Below are positions 17,184-26,525 of a stretch of DNA of 64,000 nucleotides, in pieces (the stretch's first letter is position 1; each line of letters opens with the position of its first letter). Under the pieces are notes generated by a model. It saw only the letters and a program-made list of their open reading frames with translations. It was not told the origin of the DNA and did no database searches. Position numbers and translations under genes: made by a program. Origin of the DNA: Bacteroides pyogenes_A (GTDB lineage: Bacteria; Bacteroidota; Bacteroidia; Bacteroidales; Bacteroidaceae); NCBI RefSeq assembly GCF_048595595.1, contig NZ_CP184347.1. The stretch is one strand, 5' to 3'.

Positions 17184-18161
17184 ATGACCGATTTAAAAAC
17201 GACTTTTGCAGGGCTTTCGCTTAGAAACCCTATTATCATCAGCAGCTCGGGACTGACCAACAACGCCGGCAAGAATAAAAGGCTGGCAGACGCCGGAGCC
17301 GGAGCGATTGTATTGAAATCATTGTTCGAAGAGCAGATCACGATGGAAGCCGAACAGTTGAAAGATCCCGTTTACTACCCCGAAGGCAGCGATTACCTGG
17401 AGGAGTATATCCGCGAACATAAGCTGTCGGAATATCTTACTTTAATCAAAGAAAGCAAGAAGGTCTGCAACATTCCTATCATTGCGAGCATCAACTGCTA
17501 TACAGACTCGGAGTGGATCGACTTCGCCAAACAGATAGAAGAAGCCGGAGCCGACGCACTGGAGATTAATATTCTGGCCCTTCAATCAGATGTACAGTAC
17601 ACTTACGGTTCATTCGAACAACGTCACATCGACATCTTGCGGCACATCAGGAAAACGGTCGGTATACCCGTAATCATGAAGCTGGGCGACAACCTCACCA
17701 ATCCCGTGGCATTGATCGACCAACTGTATGCGAACGGGGCGGCTGCGGTAGTGTTGTTCAACCGCTTTTACCGGCCCGACATCGATATCGAGAAAATGGA
17801 GCACGTCTCGGGCGAAGTGTTCAGCAACCCTTCCGACCTCTCCACTCCGCTTCGCTGGATAGGGATAGCCTCTGCGTCGGTAGACCAAATAGACTATGCC
17901 GCCTCCGGAGGCGTGTCCACTCCCGAGGCCGTTGTGAAAGCCATCCTTGCAGGAGCGTCTGCCGTGGAAGTTTGCAGTGCCGTCTACCTGAAGACAAACG
18001 CTTTTATCGGAGAGGCCACCGCTTTCCTCGCCTCATGGATGGAACGCAAAGGATTCAGCAGCATCAGCCAGTTCAAAGGAAAGCTGAATGCCGCGGATAT
18101 TCAGGGCATCAATATGTTCGAACGCACGCAATTCCTGAAATACTTCGGAAAGAAAGGATAA
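17184..18161 (+). CDS. Dihydroorotate dehydrogenase-like protein
   Basis: A 325-residue FMN-barrel protein starting MTDLKTTFAGLSLRNPIII at 17184; 24 more codons (His-rich) are open upstream but unlikely. It shares with DHODs the start pattern LRNPIIISSSGLTN and the glycine-rich phosphate region near the end (ILAGASAVEVCSAV). The region where DHODs keep the catalytic Ser/Cys reads ASINCYT. Such paralogs are usually present beside a true pyrD, so orotate synthesis is not assured. Confidence 0.82.
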   Translation: MTDLKTTFAGLSLRNPIIISSSGLTNNAGKNKRLADAGAGAIVLKSLFEEQITMEAEQLKDPVYYPEGSDYLEEYIREHKLSEYLTLIKESKKVCNIPIIASINCYTDSEWIDFAKQIEEAGADALEINILALQSDVQYTYGSFEQRHIDILRHIRKTVGIPVIMKLGDNLTNPVALIDQLYANGAAAVVLFNRFYRPDIDIEKMEHVSGEVFSNPSDLSTPLRWIGIASASVDQIDYAASGGVSTPEAVVKAILAGASAVEVCSAVYLKTNAFIGEATAFLASWMERKGFSSISQFKGKLNAADIQGINMFERTQFLKYFGKKG

Positions 18162-18197
18162 TCGCTCTGTTGCGGCTTTGAAAAAAAGACGGCGGGC

Positions 18198-18263
18198 TTT
18201 GAAGCCGAATGATGTATATTACAGAACCTTTCCGGTTCGTCTCACACATCATTCGGCTTCAAA
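18198..18263. terminator. 18-bp perfect hairpin between convergent genes
   Basis: TTTGAAGCCGAATGATGT (18198-18215) is the exact inverse of 18246-18263. The 30-nt loop itself holds GAACC/GGTTC. It lies between the DHOD-like gene and phoH. The flanking GACGGCGGGCTTTG (18189-18202) is a single copy of the unit found in the arrays at 1975 and 52194. There is no strong T-run, so factor-independent termination is uncertain. Confidence 0.55.
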
Positions 18264-18306
18264 TATAAATGCCCGCTATCTGTGTTCTGGCAAATAAGAT
18301 GTCGGA

Positions 18307-19632
18307 TTACAAAAGATTGCTTGCCAATTCGCTCAATTCACTGCGTTCTCCTTTTACCAGATTAACGTGGGCAAAAATGTGCTGGTCTTTCATCCGGTCG
18401 ATCATGTACACCAGTCCGTTCGACTGGCTGTCCAGATAGGGTTGGTCGATCTGCTGGATATCACCGGTGAACACCATCTTGGTTCCTTCGCCGGCACGTG
18501 TTATGATGGTTTTTATCTCATTCGGAGTCAAATTCTGCGCTTCGTCAACAATACAGTAAGTCTCGCTCAGGCTGCGCCCGCGAATAAAAGCCAAAGCCTC
18601 GATCACCAGTTGCTCGTTCTTCTGCATGTCTTCCAAGCGTTTCGCTTCGGGCGAATTAGAAGCAAACTGGCGTTTGATGACATTCAGATTATCGAACAAC
18701 GGCTGCATGTAGGGAGCTACCTTCTCTTGAGCGTCTCCGGGAAGGAACCCGATGTCTTTGTTGGAAAGAGCGACAATCGGGCGTGCCAGCAACACTTGCT
18801 TATAGTCGTTCACGTTGTGGAGAGCCGCCGCCAACGCCAGCAACGTTTTCCCCGTCCCCGCTTTTCCTGTCAATGCCACCAGCTTCACATCCGGATCGTT
18901 GAGCAACTCGAAAGCAAAACTCTGCTCGGCATTACGAGGCTCTATCCCATAATTTCTTCCTTTCGTCACCCTCCCGATGGTACGGGTAAAGGGATTATAA
19001 CGCGCCAACACGCTGTTGCGGTCGCTCTTCAAGACGAAGCATTCGTTGGGATGAATCAACTCTTTGAAATCGAACTCACTTATATCGATACCCTCTTTGG
19101 TGGAATAAATGCGATCTATCAGTGCCGGGTCTACACTATCGAATATTTCATTCGACTTTTCGAAGATGTCTACATTTATCACCTTATCGGTAATGTAATC
19201 TTCGCTGACAATACCGATAGAACGAGCTTTCACACGCAGATTCACGTCTTTGGTTATCAAGATCGTTTTCATTTTCGGATACTTCGCCATAAGATATTCG
19301 GCTGTGGCAAGAATCAAATGGTCGGGTTTCCTCGCCGAAAACGACTCCTCTACATTCGGAGCTTCCGGAGCACCTGTGATAATAAACAAATTGCCTAATC
19401 CTTGCCCCAGACTTACCCCTTTAGTGAAAAGTTCGTCTCCGGTGAGCAAATCTATTTCGCGTACAAATTCACGGGCATTATAATTTATTTGTTCATTCCC
19501 CTTCTTGAACATGTCCAACTCTTCCAGTACGACAATAGGCAGATAAATATCATTTTCCTGAAAGTTCTTCAAACAATTAGCGTCATGAAGGATTACATTC
19601 GTGTCGAGCACAAAATTTTTCTTGGTTCCCAT
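18307..19632 (-). CDS. PIN-PhoH fusion ATPase
   Basis: The 441-residue protein joins an N-terminal PIN ribonuclease domain (about 1-150; FVLDTNVILHD with acidic Asp10, later acidic site around RKPDHLIL) to a C-terminal PhoH/helicase-like P-loop ATPase (about 230-441). Walker A is GKAGTGKT at 256-263 and Walker B is CIVDEAQN. This PhoH2-type arrangement is linked to RNA unwinding and cleavage; the target RNA is not known. It is monocistronic, and a TATCTTTA box about 80 bp upstream may be its -7 element. Confidence 0.9.
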   Translation of the reverse strand: MGTKKNFVLDTNVILHDANCLKNFQENDIYLPIVVLEELDMFKKGNEQINYNAREFVREIDLLTGDELFTKGVSLGQGLGNLFIITGAPEAPNVEESFSARKPDHLILATAEYLMAKYPKMKTILITKDVNLRVKARSIGIVSEDYITDKVINVDIFEKSNEIFDSVDPALIDRIYSTKEGIDISEFDFKELIHPNECFVLKSDRNSVLARYNPFTRTIGRVTKGRNYGIEPRNAEQSFAFELLNDPDVKLVALTGKAGTGKTLLALAAALHNVNDYKQVLLARPIVALSNKDIGFLPGDAQEKVAPYMQPLFDNLNVIKRQFASNSPEAKRLEDMQKNEQLVIEALAFIRGRSLSETYCIVDEAQNLTPNEIKTIITRAGEGTKMVFTGDIQQIDQPYLDSQSNGLVYMIDRMKDQHIFAHVNLVKGERSELSELASNLL

Positions 19633-19777
19633 GATTTCTTAGATTTTAATGTTGATATTTGCAATTCCATTAATTAACCAATCAACTACGGTCATATTAT
19701 TCCGTATGATTGACAATTTTAAAGATAAACAAATTAACGGGTAATAAAGATTTCCCGGTAGTTAAATATTACAAAAC

Positions 19778-21271
19778 ATGGACTATCAGAACACTTTAAA
19801 ATACTTATATGAAAGCATACCTATGTTTCAACAGATAGGCGCATCCGCATATAAACCGGGATTGGCTACGATGAATAAACTGGACGAATACTTTAACCAT
19901 CCGCACCGGCAATTCAAGACCATCCACATAGCGGGGACGAACGGAAAAGGTTCATGCTCGCATACCGTTGCGGCAGTGCTTCAATCGGCGGGCTACCGGG
20001 TCGGTTTGTTCACTTCTCCCCACTTGATCGACTTCCGGGAGCGCATCCGGGTAAACGGAGAAATGGTTTCCGAAGAATACGTAGTCCGTTTCGTGGAGCA
20101 ACATCGTGCCCTTTTCGAGCCGCTTCACCCTTCCTTTTTCGAACTGACCACCGCCATGGCGCTCCGTTATTTCGCCGACGAAGAAGTAGATGTGGCGGTG
20201 ATCGAAGTAGGTATGGGAGGACGGCTCGACTGTACGAACATCATCCGTCCCGACCTGTGCGTCATCACCAACATCGGCTACGACCACATGCAGTATTTGG
20301 GAGGTACGCTGCCCGAGATAGCGCAAGAGAAGGCCGGCATCATCAAAGAAGGCATTCCGGTGGTTGTGGGCAGGGCGGAAGGAGACGTCAAAAAAGTATT
20401 GAGCGACAAGGCCCGGCAAATGAATGCTCCTTGCTTCTATGCCGAAGAGGCGAAAGACACAGACGCCGAATACTTTGCCCGCCCCATGCAACGGGAGGAA
20501 CTGAAAGCGTATAGGGAGCGATTGGGGGAAGCGTTGGAAAAGAACGCGCCGTTTGCCGACCTGAAAGGAACGCACCGTGCCCCATGTGAAACCGAAGCGT
20601 TCTTTGCCGGATTGCCTCCCATGGAATACTTCAAGGCCATAGATGAGATACTTGAAAAACAGAAAAGCGTAGTGGCCATCCGCACATCGAGATTCCCGCA
20701 CGGGTTGTTTATGGAAATGGGAGGACACTATCAGACGGAAAACTGCCTGACGATTCTCACCGCCCTGCAACTTCTGGAGCAACGCGGATATAAACTGAGA
20801 AGAAAAGATTACCTGAATGGCTTCGCTCATGTATGCGATATGACAGGACTCATGGGGCGTTGGCAGAAACTCCGTTCGCACCCCGACCTGATATGCGATA
20901 CGGGACATAACGAAGACGGGATCAAGTGGATCGCACAGCAGCTCGACGACATCCACCGGCAGCAACAAAAGGAGCTTCATATCGTATTCGGCATGGTAAA
21001 CGACAAAGATATCAGCGGAGTGCTTCCGTTACTTCCGCCCTATGCCACCTACTATTTCACGAAAGCCGGCGTCAAAAGGGCTTTGCCGGAGAACGACCTG
21101 ATGGAAATGGCGCGGAAAGCCGGATTAAAAGGAGAAGCGTACTCGAATGTGACGGAAGCGGTGAAGGCAGCCCAAGAAAAATGCCTCCCGGAAGATTTTA
21201 TCTTCGTGGGAGGCAGTACCTTCATTGTAGCCGATTTGTTAGCGAACCGCTATACACTCGATCTCGACTAA
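19778..21271 (+). CDS. folC: Folylpolyglutamate/dihydrofolate synthase
   Basis: The 497-residue Mur-ligase-family enzyme adds glutamate to dihydropteroate and folates. The P-loop is HIAGTNGKGSCSHTVAAVL near residue 51, followed by GLFTSPHLIDFRERIRVNG and EVGMGGRLDCTN. The C-terminal ligase domain holds CDTGHNEDGIKW. It is longer than the usual 420-440 residues, with an insertion at about 225-290 (tail of the central domain, rich in Glu/Ala) that looks lineage-specific. Its last 33 bp overlap the 3' end of the convergent RidA gene. Confidence 0.93.
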   Translation: MDYQNTLKYLYESIPMFQQIGASAYKPGLATMNKLDEYFNHPHRQFKTIHIAGTNGKGSCSHTVAAVLQSAGYRVGLFTSPHLIDFRERIRVNGEMVSEEYVVRFVEQHRALFEPLHPSFFELTTAMALRYFADEEVDVAVIEVGMGGRLDCTNIIRPDLCVITNIGYDHMQYLGGTLPEIAQEKAGIIKEGIPVVVGRAEGDVKKVLSDKARQMNAPCFYAEEAKDTDAEYFARPMQREELKAYRERLGEALEKNAPFADLKGTHRAPCETEAFFAGLPPMEYFKAIDEILEKQKSVVAIRTSRFPHGLFMEMGGHYQTENCLTILTALQLLEQRGYKLRRKDYLNGFAHVCDMTGLMGRWQKLRSHPDLICDTGHNEDGIKWIAQQLDDIHRQQQKELHIVFGMVNDKDISGVLPLLPPYATYYFTKAGVKRALPENDLMEMARKAGLKGEAYSNVTEAVKAAQEKCLPEDFIFVGGSTFIVADLLANRYTLDLD

Positions 21272-21613
21272 CGCATTTTTAGGCAGGGCTTTCACGGCAA
21301 AGGCCGAACGTGCCGGGAAAGCTCCGTCGAAATACGTGCTGTACACACTGTTCATCTCGGCAAAGAGGCTCATGTCTGCAAGGAATACGGTTGTTTTCAC
21401 CACATTCGCCATCGTCAGACCGGCCTCTTCCAGAATATGCTTCATATTCTCCAATGACCGGCGCGACTGCTCTTTCACACCCTCCGCCATGTTTCCGGTG
21501 ACAGGGTCGATAGGCAACTGCCCCGACACAAATACCATTCCGTTAGCCTCTATCGCCTGACTGTAAGGACCGATGGCTCCCGGAGCTTTTTCACTGCAAA
21601 TTACCTTTTTCAT
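21239..21613 (-). CDS. RidA/YjgF-family deaminase
   Basis: The 124-residue protein hydrolyses reactive enamine/imine intermediates from PLP enzymes. The start is MKKVICSEKAPGAIGPYSQAI. The active-site arginine is in GAFPARSAFAV, and the end ALVEIECIAV is typical of the RidA subfamily. The length is normal. The final 33 bp are antisense to the folC end, so the two genes share coding sequence tail to tail. The nearby PLP-related yggS is in a separate transcript. Confidence 0.93.
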   Translation of the reverse strand: MKKVICSEKAPGAIGPYSQAIEANGMVFVSGQLPIDPVTGNMAEGVKEQSRRSLENMKHILEEAGLTMANVVKTTVFLADMSLFAEMNSVYSTYFDGAFPARSAFAVKALPKNALVEIECIAVR

Positions 21614-21840
21614 TATAATATAAATATTTAATCGTTCATTTTACCTGCAAATTCAAATTAAGAGGCTTCTAAAAAATCAGCAATCTTATGGGAGGTCCGC
21701 TTTCGCATCTTTTTCTATTTCTATGCCCCACACAACTTTCTTAGTACGATCTTCTCGTCATTACCGAATTTCAACCTCGCCGCATTCTGTGTTTTCAAGC
21801 TTTCCGACATCAACCCGCACAGCATCAGAAGCATTGAAGC

Positions 21841-22359
21841 TTATTCGCGGGAAACATCCGTACGTATTTCGCCGGAAGAGGGCGTTGCATCGGGAGTTAC
21901 CGATTGGGTTTCTGTCCTCACTGTTCCGTCTTTTGCTATATTCACCGTTACGTTCACCGGCGCAGGTTGCACGTGATACGGCATCCGGTTTTTAGGATCA
22001 TCGCCATATCTGTTCGGGCCTACCGTACCGTCGGCAAACAACATATAAAGTGCAAATATCCAACCGACCACAGGAATGAAACATAATAGAATAAACCAAC
22101 CGGATTTATCCAAATCATGCAACCGCTTTACGCTCTGCGCCAAAGAGAACCAAATGATAGCGCCCCAGACGGAACAGGCAAGCAGACTCCCCAAAGTGGC
22201 CCCGATCCCTAAACTGAGATTAGAATCTGAAGCGGGAATTATCCATAAAAGAGCTGCGAGGAGTATGGCTGCCCAGAGAATCAAAGCGGCAATTAAGCCC
22301 GAAAGAAAATATTCGATTCTCCGGATGCGACCATTCAAAGAAAAAGGAGCTTTAAACAT
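21841..22359 (-). CDS. DUF805 membrane protein
   Basis: The product is 172 residues from ATG 22359 (MFKAPFSLNGRIRRIEYF). DUF805 family features are the FSLNGRIRRIEYFLSG start and SVKRLHDLDKSGWFILLCFIP. There are four hydrophobic segments (about 17-40, 52-75, 98-118 with neighbours), then a soluble tail of about 55 residues ending in a Thr/Ser-rich stretch. The frame stays open 66 codons upstream, but that part is AT-rich, holds a -7 box and does not resemble the family. Function unknown. Confidence 0.85.
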   Translation of the reverse strand: MFKAPFSLNGRIRRIEYFLSGLIAALILWAAILLAALLWIIPASDSNLSLGIGATLGSLLACSVWGAIIWFSLAQSVKRLHDLDKSGWFILLCFIPVVGWIFALYMLFADGTVGPNRYGDDPKNRMPYHVQPAPVNVTVNIAKDGTVRTETQSVTPDATPSSGEIRTDVSRE

Positions 22360-22403
22360 AGTATATAAAAATTTATGTGATAAATATGTCTCAAAGACAG
22401 AAA

Positions 22404-22411
22404 CAAAGATA
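22404..22411 (-). promoter_or_regulatory. -7 box of the DUF805 gene
   Basis: The minus strand reads TATCTTTG, 45 bp upstream of the MFKAPFS start, supporting that start over the longer frame. Confidence 0.55.
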
Positions 22412-22671
22412 TAAAAAAGTAAAGAAAAGCAACTCAATAACTTTAAAAAACAATCAAAAAAGAATGCTGCAATTGAATCAGACTCATTTTTTTCAAAAGA
22501 AAAGAAGCAGGAGAATGCAATATTCTGATATATTATGTATTTAATCAATAGAAACATTTAATCAGACCTGAAAAACCTAAACCTTAACCAAAAGGAGCTG
22601 GCAGACAAGCACACTTCTTCTTCAAGAAAAGTTACTGCCAAAAGGAATAGACTTTTCAGCCAGTTCCAAGC

Positions 22672-22715
22672 AATAAGTCCTCGTTCACTGAGAAGTAAGC
22701 GAGGGCTTATTTTTT
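22672..22715 (+). terminator. Rightward terminator-like hairpin
   Basis: AATAAGTCCTCG (22672-22683) pairs with CGAGGGCTTATT (22700-22711) with one mismatch and runs into TTTTTT. The T-run is on the plus strand, yet no plus-strand gene ends nearby. It may end an unannotated transcript or insulate the creatininase gene. Confidence 0.45.
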
Positions 22716-22748
22716 ATATGGGCGGAGAAGTCCGGCTACAAATCAAAA

Positions 22749-23513
22749 CTATTCAGGATAGATTTCTTGGTTTACCAATTCCTCGAAAAGCTTCGCATAC
22801 TTTTCCGCCACCGCTTTAGCAAACCTTTCCCCTTTCGCAGCAGAAGCCTTACACGGATTACCTATTCCGGTATCTTCCGATACCTTACTCCAGTTTCTCG
22901 GAATCCATGCTACTTTCTCATTCAGCGACTGTATAGCAAACTTCTTATAATCACCCTTTCCCGCCTCCTGCAAGTTCACCAACTCCGGATGATAATACAT
23001 CATCACAGATGTTTCCAATTCATCGGCATGATCGCCCGGATCCTCGAAGAAATCCCCGGCTTTCAGTACGGTAAACCATTCGCTCGAGGCAATCAGGAAA
23101 TCGGGATAATCGACAGACAAATCCCGAATCATGCTTTTAAACGTATTGCCTCCATGCCCGTTGACAATCACCAGCTTGCGGAATCCCTGCGCGTAAAGCG
23201 ACGCAACGATATCCGTCAGTATCGCCTTCTGCGTCTCGTAGCGAGTATGAATACAGAACGGCAACTCCCGTTGCCCCGGATTCTGTGAGCCCATAGTCAC
23301 CGCCGGCATCACCATGCAATGGATATCATACATCTGTTTTGCCAACAAAGCAGCCTCCACAGCCACATCGTGCGATAAAATACAATCCGTCAGATAAGGC
23401 AAATGCAAATTATGGGGTTCCGTAGCTCCCCACGGCAATATCACCAAATCGTACATACATCCTTTCACCTTCCCGTAACACGAGACAGACAAATCGACCT
23501 CTTTATTTATCAT
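22749..23513 (-). CDS. Creatininase-family amidohydrolase
   Basis: A 254-residue metal-dependent hydrolase of the creatininase/MftE family. Metal-site features are LPWGATEPHNLHLPYLTD (Glu and His ligands), IVNGHGGNTFKSMIRD, and DHADELETSVMMYYHPEL. Members open cyclic amides (creatinine, formamides of F420 or riboflavin pathways). The substrate here cannot be told from context. It is monocistronic with its own promoter. Confidence 0.85.
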   Translation of the reverse strand: MINKEVDLSVSCYGKVKGCMYDLVILPWGATEPHNLHLPYLTDCILSHDVAVEAALLAKQMYDIHCMVMPAVTMGSQNPGQRELPFCIHTRYETQKAILTDIVASLYAQGFRKLVIVNGHGGNTFKSMIRDLSVDYPDFLIASSEWFTVLKAGDFFEDPGDHADELETSVMMYYHPELVNLQEAGKGDYKKFAIQSLNEKVAWIPRNWSKVSEDTGIGNPCKASAAKGERFAKAVAEKYAKLFEELVNQEIYPE

Positions 23514-23542
23514 AGTTTCTTAAAAAATATTCTATCGAAGCA

Positions 23543-23573
23543 CAAAAGTAAAAAACATTTCCGGCTACAGCCA
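23543..23573 (-). promoter_or_regulatory. Promoter of the creatininase-family gene
   Basis: The minus strand reads TACTTTTG (23550-23543), with a TTGG about 21 bp upstream as a partial -33 element, 30 bp before the gene start. Confidence 0.5.
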
Positions 23574-23897
23574 ATACTTTTCGAAATTTTTCTCCATTGA
23601 AAATCGTTTGACAATACCAATCATTCACTATGAGTTTACAACCGGAACCTGTGTTAGATTCTCCTTAGTATTCTTTTAGGACTTCTTCTTAAGGACGCAT
23701 TTCTCTTTTCATGAGGGCGCAGGCTAGATGAGATAAACAAAAAAACAGGAACAAAGACCGGAAACTAAACCTATGGAGAAGAAACAGGTCTACTGATTGT
23801 CCGCATGATAAAGCTTTATTCGACATAATACCTATCTTATTCAAATAGAATGATGATTTTTTTATTCAGATTCTTTACTCATAGTCTTTTTTTATAT
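23574..23897. other. Gene-free AT-rich stretch before the IS end
   Basis: No gene, array or strong hairpin is seen between the creatininase promoter and the left end of the IS982-type element. Confidence 0.5.
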
Positions 23898-23920
23898 AAA
23901 TTAACGTGAGTTCGACGAAT

Positions 23921-24812
23921 TTAGAATAGTGCAAGTTGTGTATCCAGTGTCCTCTGTACATTGATGCACGGCTTCTTTGGGAACAAGCAATATGCAGCAA
24001 TAGCACCGAGCAGATTGACGATGAAATTATCAAAGCATCTGTGTCTGGAATGCTCTATCTGTGCAATATTCTTCAGCTCATCATTCACGGTTTCTATAAT
24101 AGCCCTCTTTCTGAGCAAGAGCTTATCGGAGACGCTCATCAACGCCCCTTTCATATTGCTCTTCAACTTAGTAATAAGCTGTATTCCATCAACGAATAAT
24201 CTTTGAAACAGATTCTTGCTGATATACCCCTTATCTCCTACCAGCTTACCATATATAAACTCTATGAATTCCTTGTATTCCAAAGGCTTGCGGTCATCAA
24301 TATCGCCAGGTGTTATCATAAAGTTGAGCAGTTCCCCTTTCTCGTTGCAGATTAGGTGCAGCTTAAACCCGAAGAACCATCCCATGGAGCATTTTCCTTT
24401 TTGCGCAATCCCCTTGAATACCTTGTGAATGTGTATCCTCTGGTTACGGCAGACACGAAGTGGCGTGCTGTCCACAAAACTGATTCCCGTACATTTTCCC
24501 AAAAGCACCTTCTTGATAAACAAAGCCAGGGGGATGGCAACCTCCCTTTGGAGTTCTACGAAGCGATTGTAAGAAACCACTTCCGGAAATAGATTGCGGA
24601 GATGGATACATACTTTCTCAAGATAAAAGTTTTTCAGGCAGCGATAACCGGAGTCGTGAAAGAGAATCATTATCAGCATAACTTCTGCTTTGGACATAGT
24701 GGAGGAACGATGATACTTTCTCTTGTGAACCAGCCTTATAGTATATTTTGCCATCATGGCATCAAAAAACTTGCAGAAATCGTCTGCCATACAAAATATT
24801 TCAATAACTTTG
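23921..24812 (-). pseudogene. IS982-family transposase, main part, cut off from its first codons
   Basis: The 289 codons from ATG 24790 encode a DDE transposase: VDSTPLRVCRN and VGDKGYISKN supply the two Asp and RAIIETVNDELKNIAQIEH the Glu. Codons just upstream (KVIEIFC, to 24812) continue the family sequence without an ATG. The true first residues, MITEDK, lie at 32967-32950 beyond the inserted element. The remaining frame could be read from the internal Met but lacks the native start and promoter, so the IS is probably inactive in this arrangement. Excision of the element would restore it. Confidence 0.82.
24805..24812. repeat. Left core site of the 8.1-kb element
   Basis: TAACTTTG occurs here and at 32946-32953. 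Joining the flanks at this core rebuilds the IS982 transposase frame. The core matches the GTAnnTTTGC target core known for CTnDOT-type integrases, with ATAACTTTGG on this side. Confidence 0.75.
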
Positions 24813-24864
24813 GATAGGAAAGCGACAACCCTTTATACAAGAGTGTTCCATGCGATTGGTTGAT

Positions 24865-24881
24865 TTTCGGGTAACGATTTG
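24865..24881. repeat. Left subterminal 17-bp direct repeat
   Basis: TTTCGGGTAACGATTTG is identical to 32786-32802 near the other end of the element, in the same orientation. Its place inside both ends suggests an integrase arm-type site rather than the crossover core. The remainder of 24882-25036 holds no gene. Confidence 0.6.
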
Positions 24882-25036
24882 GCAACCGTTCCTTTTGCTA
24901 TGTTCTGCTTTGTTTTGCTTGCAAAGAACTCTTTATGTGAGCAAAGATAGTAAGATGTTTGGAAAACTCAAAACATTCGTAGGGCAAAACTTGTACAAAA
25001 TGCTTTGAAATGTTGTAAAATACCCAACAATGGGGA

Positions 25037-25067
25037 TTGTATTAAATATAAAAATTGCCTATCTTTG
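25037..25067 (+). promoter_or_regulatory. Promoter of the C10 protease gene
   Basis: TTG (25037-25039) and TATCTTTG (25060-25067) are 20 bp apart, 28 bp before the protease start. The cargo therefore has its own promoter inside the element. Confidence 0.65.
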
Positions 25068-25095
25068 CAAAATAACTTATCTAATCTAATTTAAT

Positions 25096-26484
25096 ATGGA
25101 ATTAATGAGAAAATTTACAGTATTAGGAATTATTGCTTGTGGGCTAATAAATTTGTATTCCTGCACTACACAAGAAAGTTTTGAAGAAGCAACAGACAGC
25201 AGTTTCTTAAACCTTTCTCAAGAAGAGTATATTAGTATAGCGTTTGAACATCCAAAAGAAATAACAGAGGACCAAGCGATAACTCTTGTCAAAGACTTTT
25301 CGGGGAAACAAGCGACAAGAAGTATATCTCAATCCCCTATCATCGAAAAGAAGTACTATATTGGTGGAATTTCTTCCAAAAGCGTAGAAGACACAGTTTC
25401 TTCCATCCCTATATATCAGTTAAAATTATCAGAAAAAGAAGGGTTTGCTCTTGTTGCTGGGGATGAGAGGTTTGCAACAGTTATTGCATTCGCTGAAAAA
25501 GGTAATTTAGCGGATACAACACAAAATAAAAGTGTTGCTTTGATGGTAAGGGAAGCAGAAAATGCCATCAAGAGTAAATTGCGTTATTATAATGCTATTA
25601 GAGACTCTCTTCATGATAAAACATTATGTAAACTTAAAACTGCTTTTCATACAAATGACATTACATATCATGATGTGAAAGAAAAAATAAAGGTAGTCCA
25701 AACACCTCTTACTCGTGGGCAATGGATACCTGAACCAACAATGGGGATTTTGGTAAAAGAAGTTAAGCCCATGTTGCGTACAGAATGGGGACAAAATAGG
25801 CCTTACAATAATGAACTTGGATATATTAATAATGATATTCCAAAGGTTGTTGGATGTGTGGGGACGGCTATTGCCCAGATTGTTGCACATTATGAGGCGA
25901 TGTCTTCTGTATATGGTCATACTTTAGATTGGAATTTAATAAAAGAACGCGCAGGCATAGATGCCTTAACGGATGATGATATTCAACACCAAGTCGCACT
26001 GCTTTGCAAGCATGTTGCATACGGCATCAAAACAGAATGGAATATGGATGGAACAGGCGGTGCCTCCATGACTAATAGTCATAAATATTTGGAAACAATG
26101 GGAGTAACTTTTAATTTGGGAAAAAGAAATAAAGGATATGATATGGATGCGGCCATAATAATTGCATCTTTAGACCGCGGTTGTCCTGTGTTGATAACAG
26201 GAGATGAGGAGCCTTCCGAAACAAGAAGTTCTGGAAATAAGAAAGGGGGACATTGCTGGATTTTAGACGGTTATCAGGTACGGACGCGTTCTACCCCAAC
26301 AAAACTAAAGGCAATGATAAAATCACACGATGTCTATGTTCATGCCAATTTTGGTTGGAAAGGATATGCAAGTGGATACTATATGGTTGACAGAAATGAG
26401 ACTTCACTCTCTTTCGATACAAGACCGGTAGAAGGAAATTATAATCAAAGACTTCGCTTATTTCCGATGGTAAAAAGGAAATAA
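25096..26484 (+). CDS. C10 (streptopain-type) cysteine protease, lipoprotein precursor
   Basis: A 462-residue pre-pro-protease. Residues 1-22 are a signal peptide ending in lipobox NLYSC (Cys23), so it is probably lipid-anchored. Residues about 30-205 are the Spi/streptopain-type propeptide (EEYISIAFEHPKEITEDQA; IYQLKLSEKEGFALVAGDER). The catalytic domain starts near 210. Cys254 (VVGCVGTAIAQI) and His386 (KGGHCWILDGYQ) are the dyad, and HANFGWKGYASGYYMV is the conserved Trp region. All expected residues are present, so an active enzyme is likely. M4 is an alternative start. C10 proteases occur in gut Bacteroides, some on mobile DNA. A lipoprotein gene follows after 41 bp. Confidence 0.9.
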   Translation: MELMRKFTVLGIIACGLINLYSCTTQESFEEATDSSFLNLSQEEYISIAFEHPKEITEDQAITLVKDFSGKQATRSISQSPIIEKKYYIGGISSKSVEDTVSSIPIYQLKLSEKEGFALVAGDERFATVIAFAEKGNLADTTQNKSVALMVREAENAIKSKLRYYNAIRDSLHDKTLCKLKTAFHTNDITYHDVKEKIKVVQTPLTRGQWIPEPTMGILVKEVKPMLRTEWGQNRPYNNELGYINNDIPKVVGCVGTAIAQIVAHYEAMSSVYGHTLDWNLIKERAGIDALTDDDIQHQVALLCKHVAYGIKTEWNMDGTGGASMTNSHKYLETMGVTFNLGKRNKGYDMDAAIIIASLDRGCPVLITGDEEPSETRSSGNKKGGHCWILDGYQVRTRSTPTKLKAMIKSHDVYVHANFGWKGYASGYYMVDRNETSLSFDTRPVEGNYNQRLRLFPMVKRK

Positions 26485-26525
26485 TTCCAAATTCATTTCA
26501 CACTTTCTAATGATTGACAGTTATT

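Noticed and set aside
22360..22557. Longer N-terminus of the DUF805 protein
   Set aside because: The family begins at MFKAPFSLNGR and a -7 box lies inside the proposed extension.
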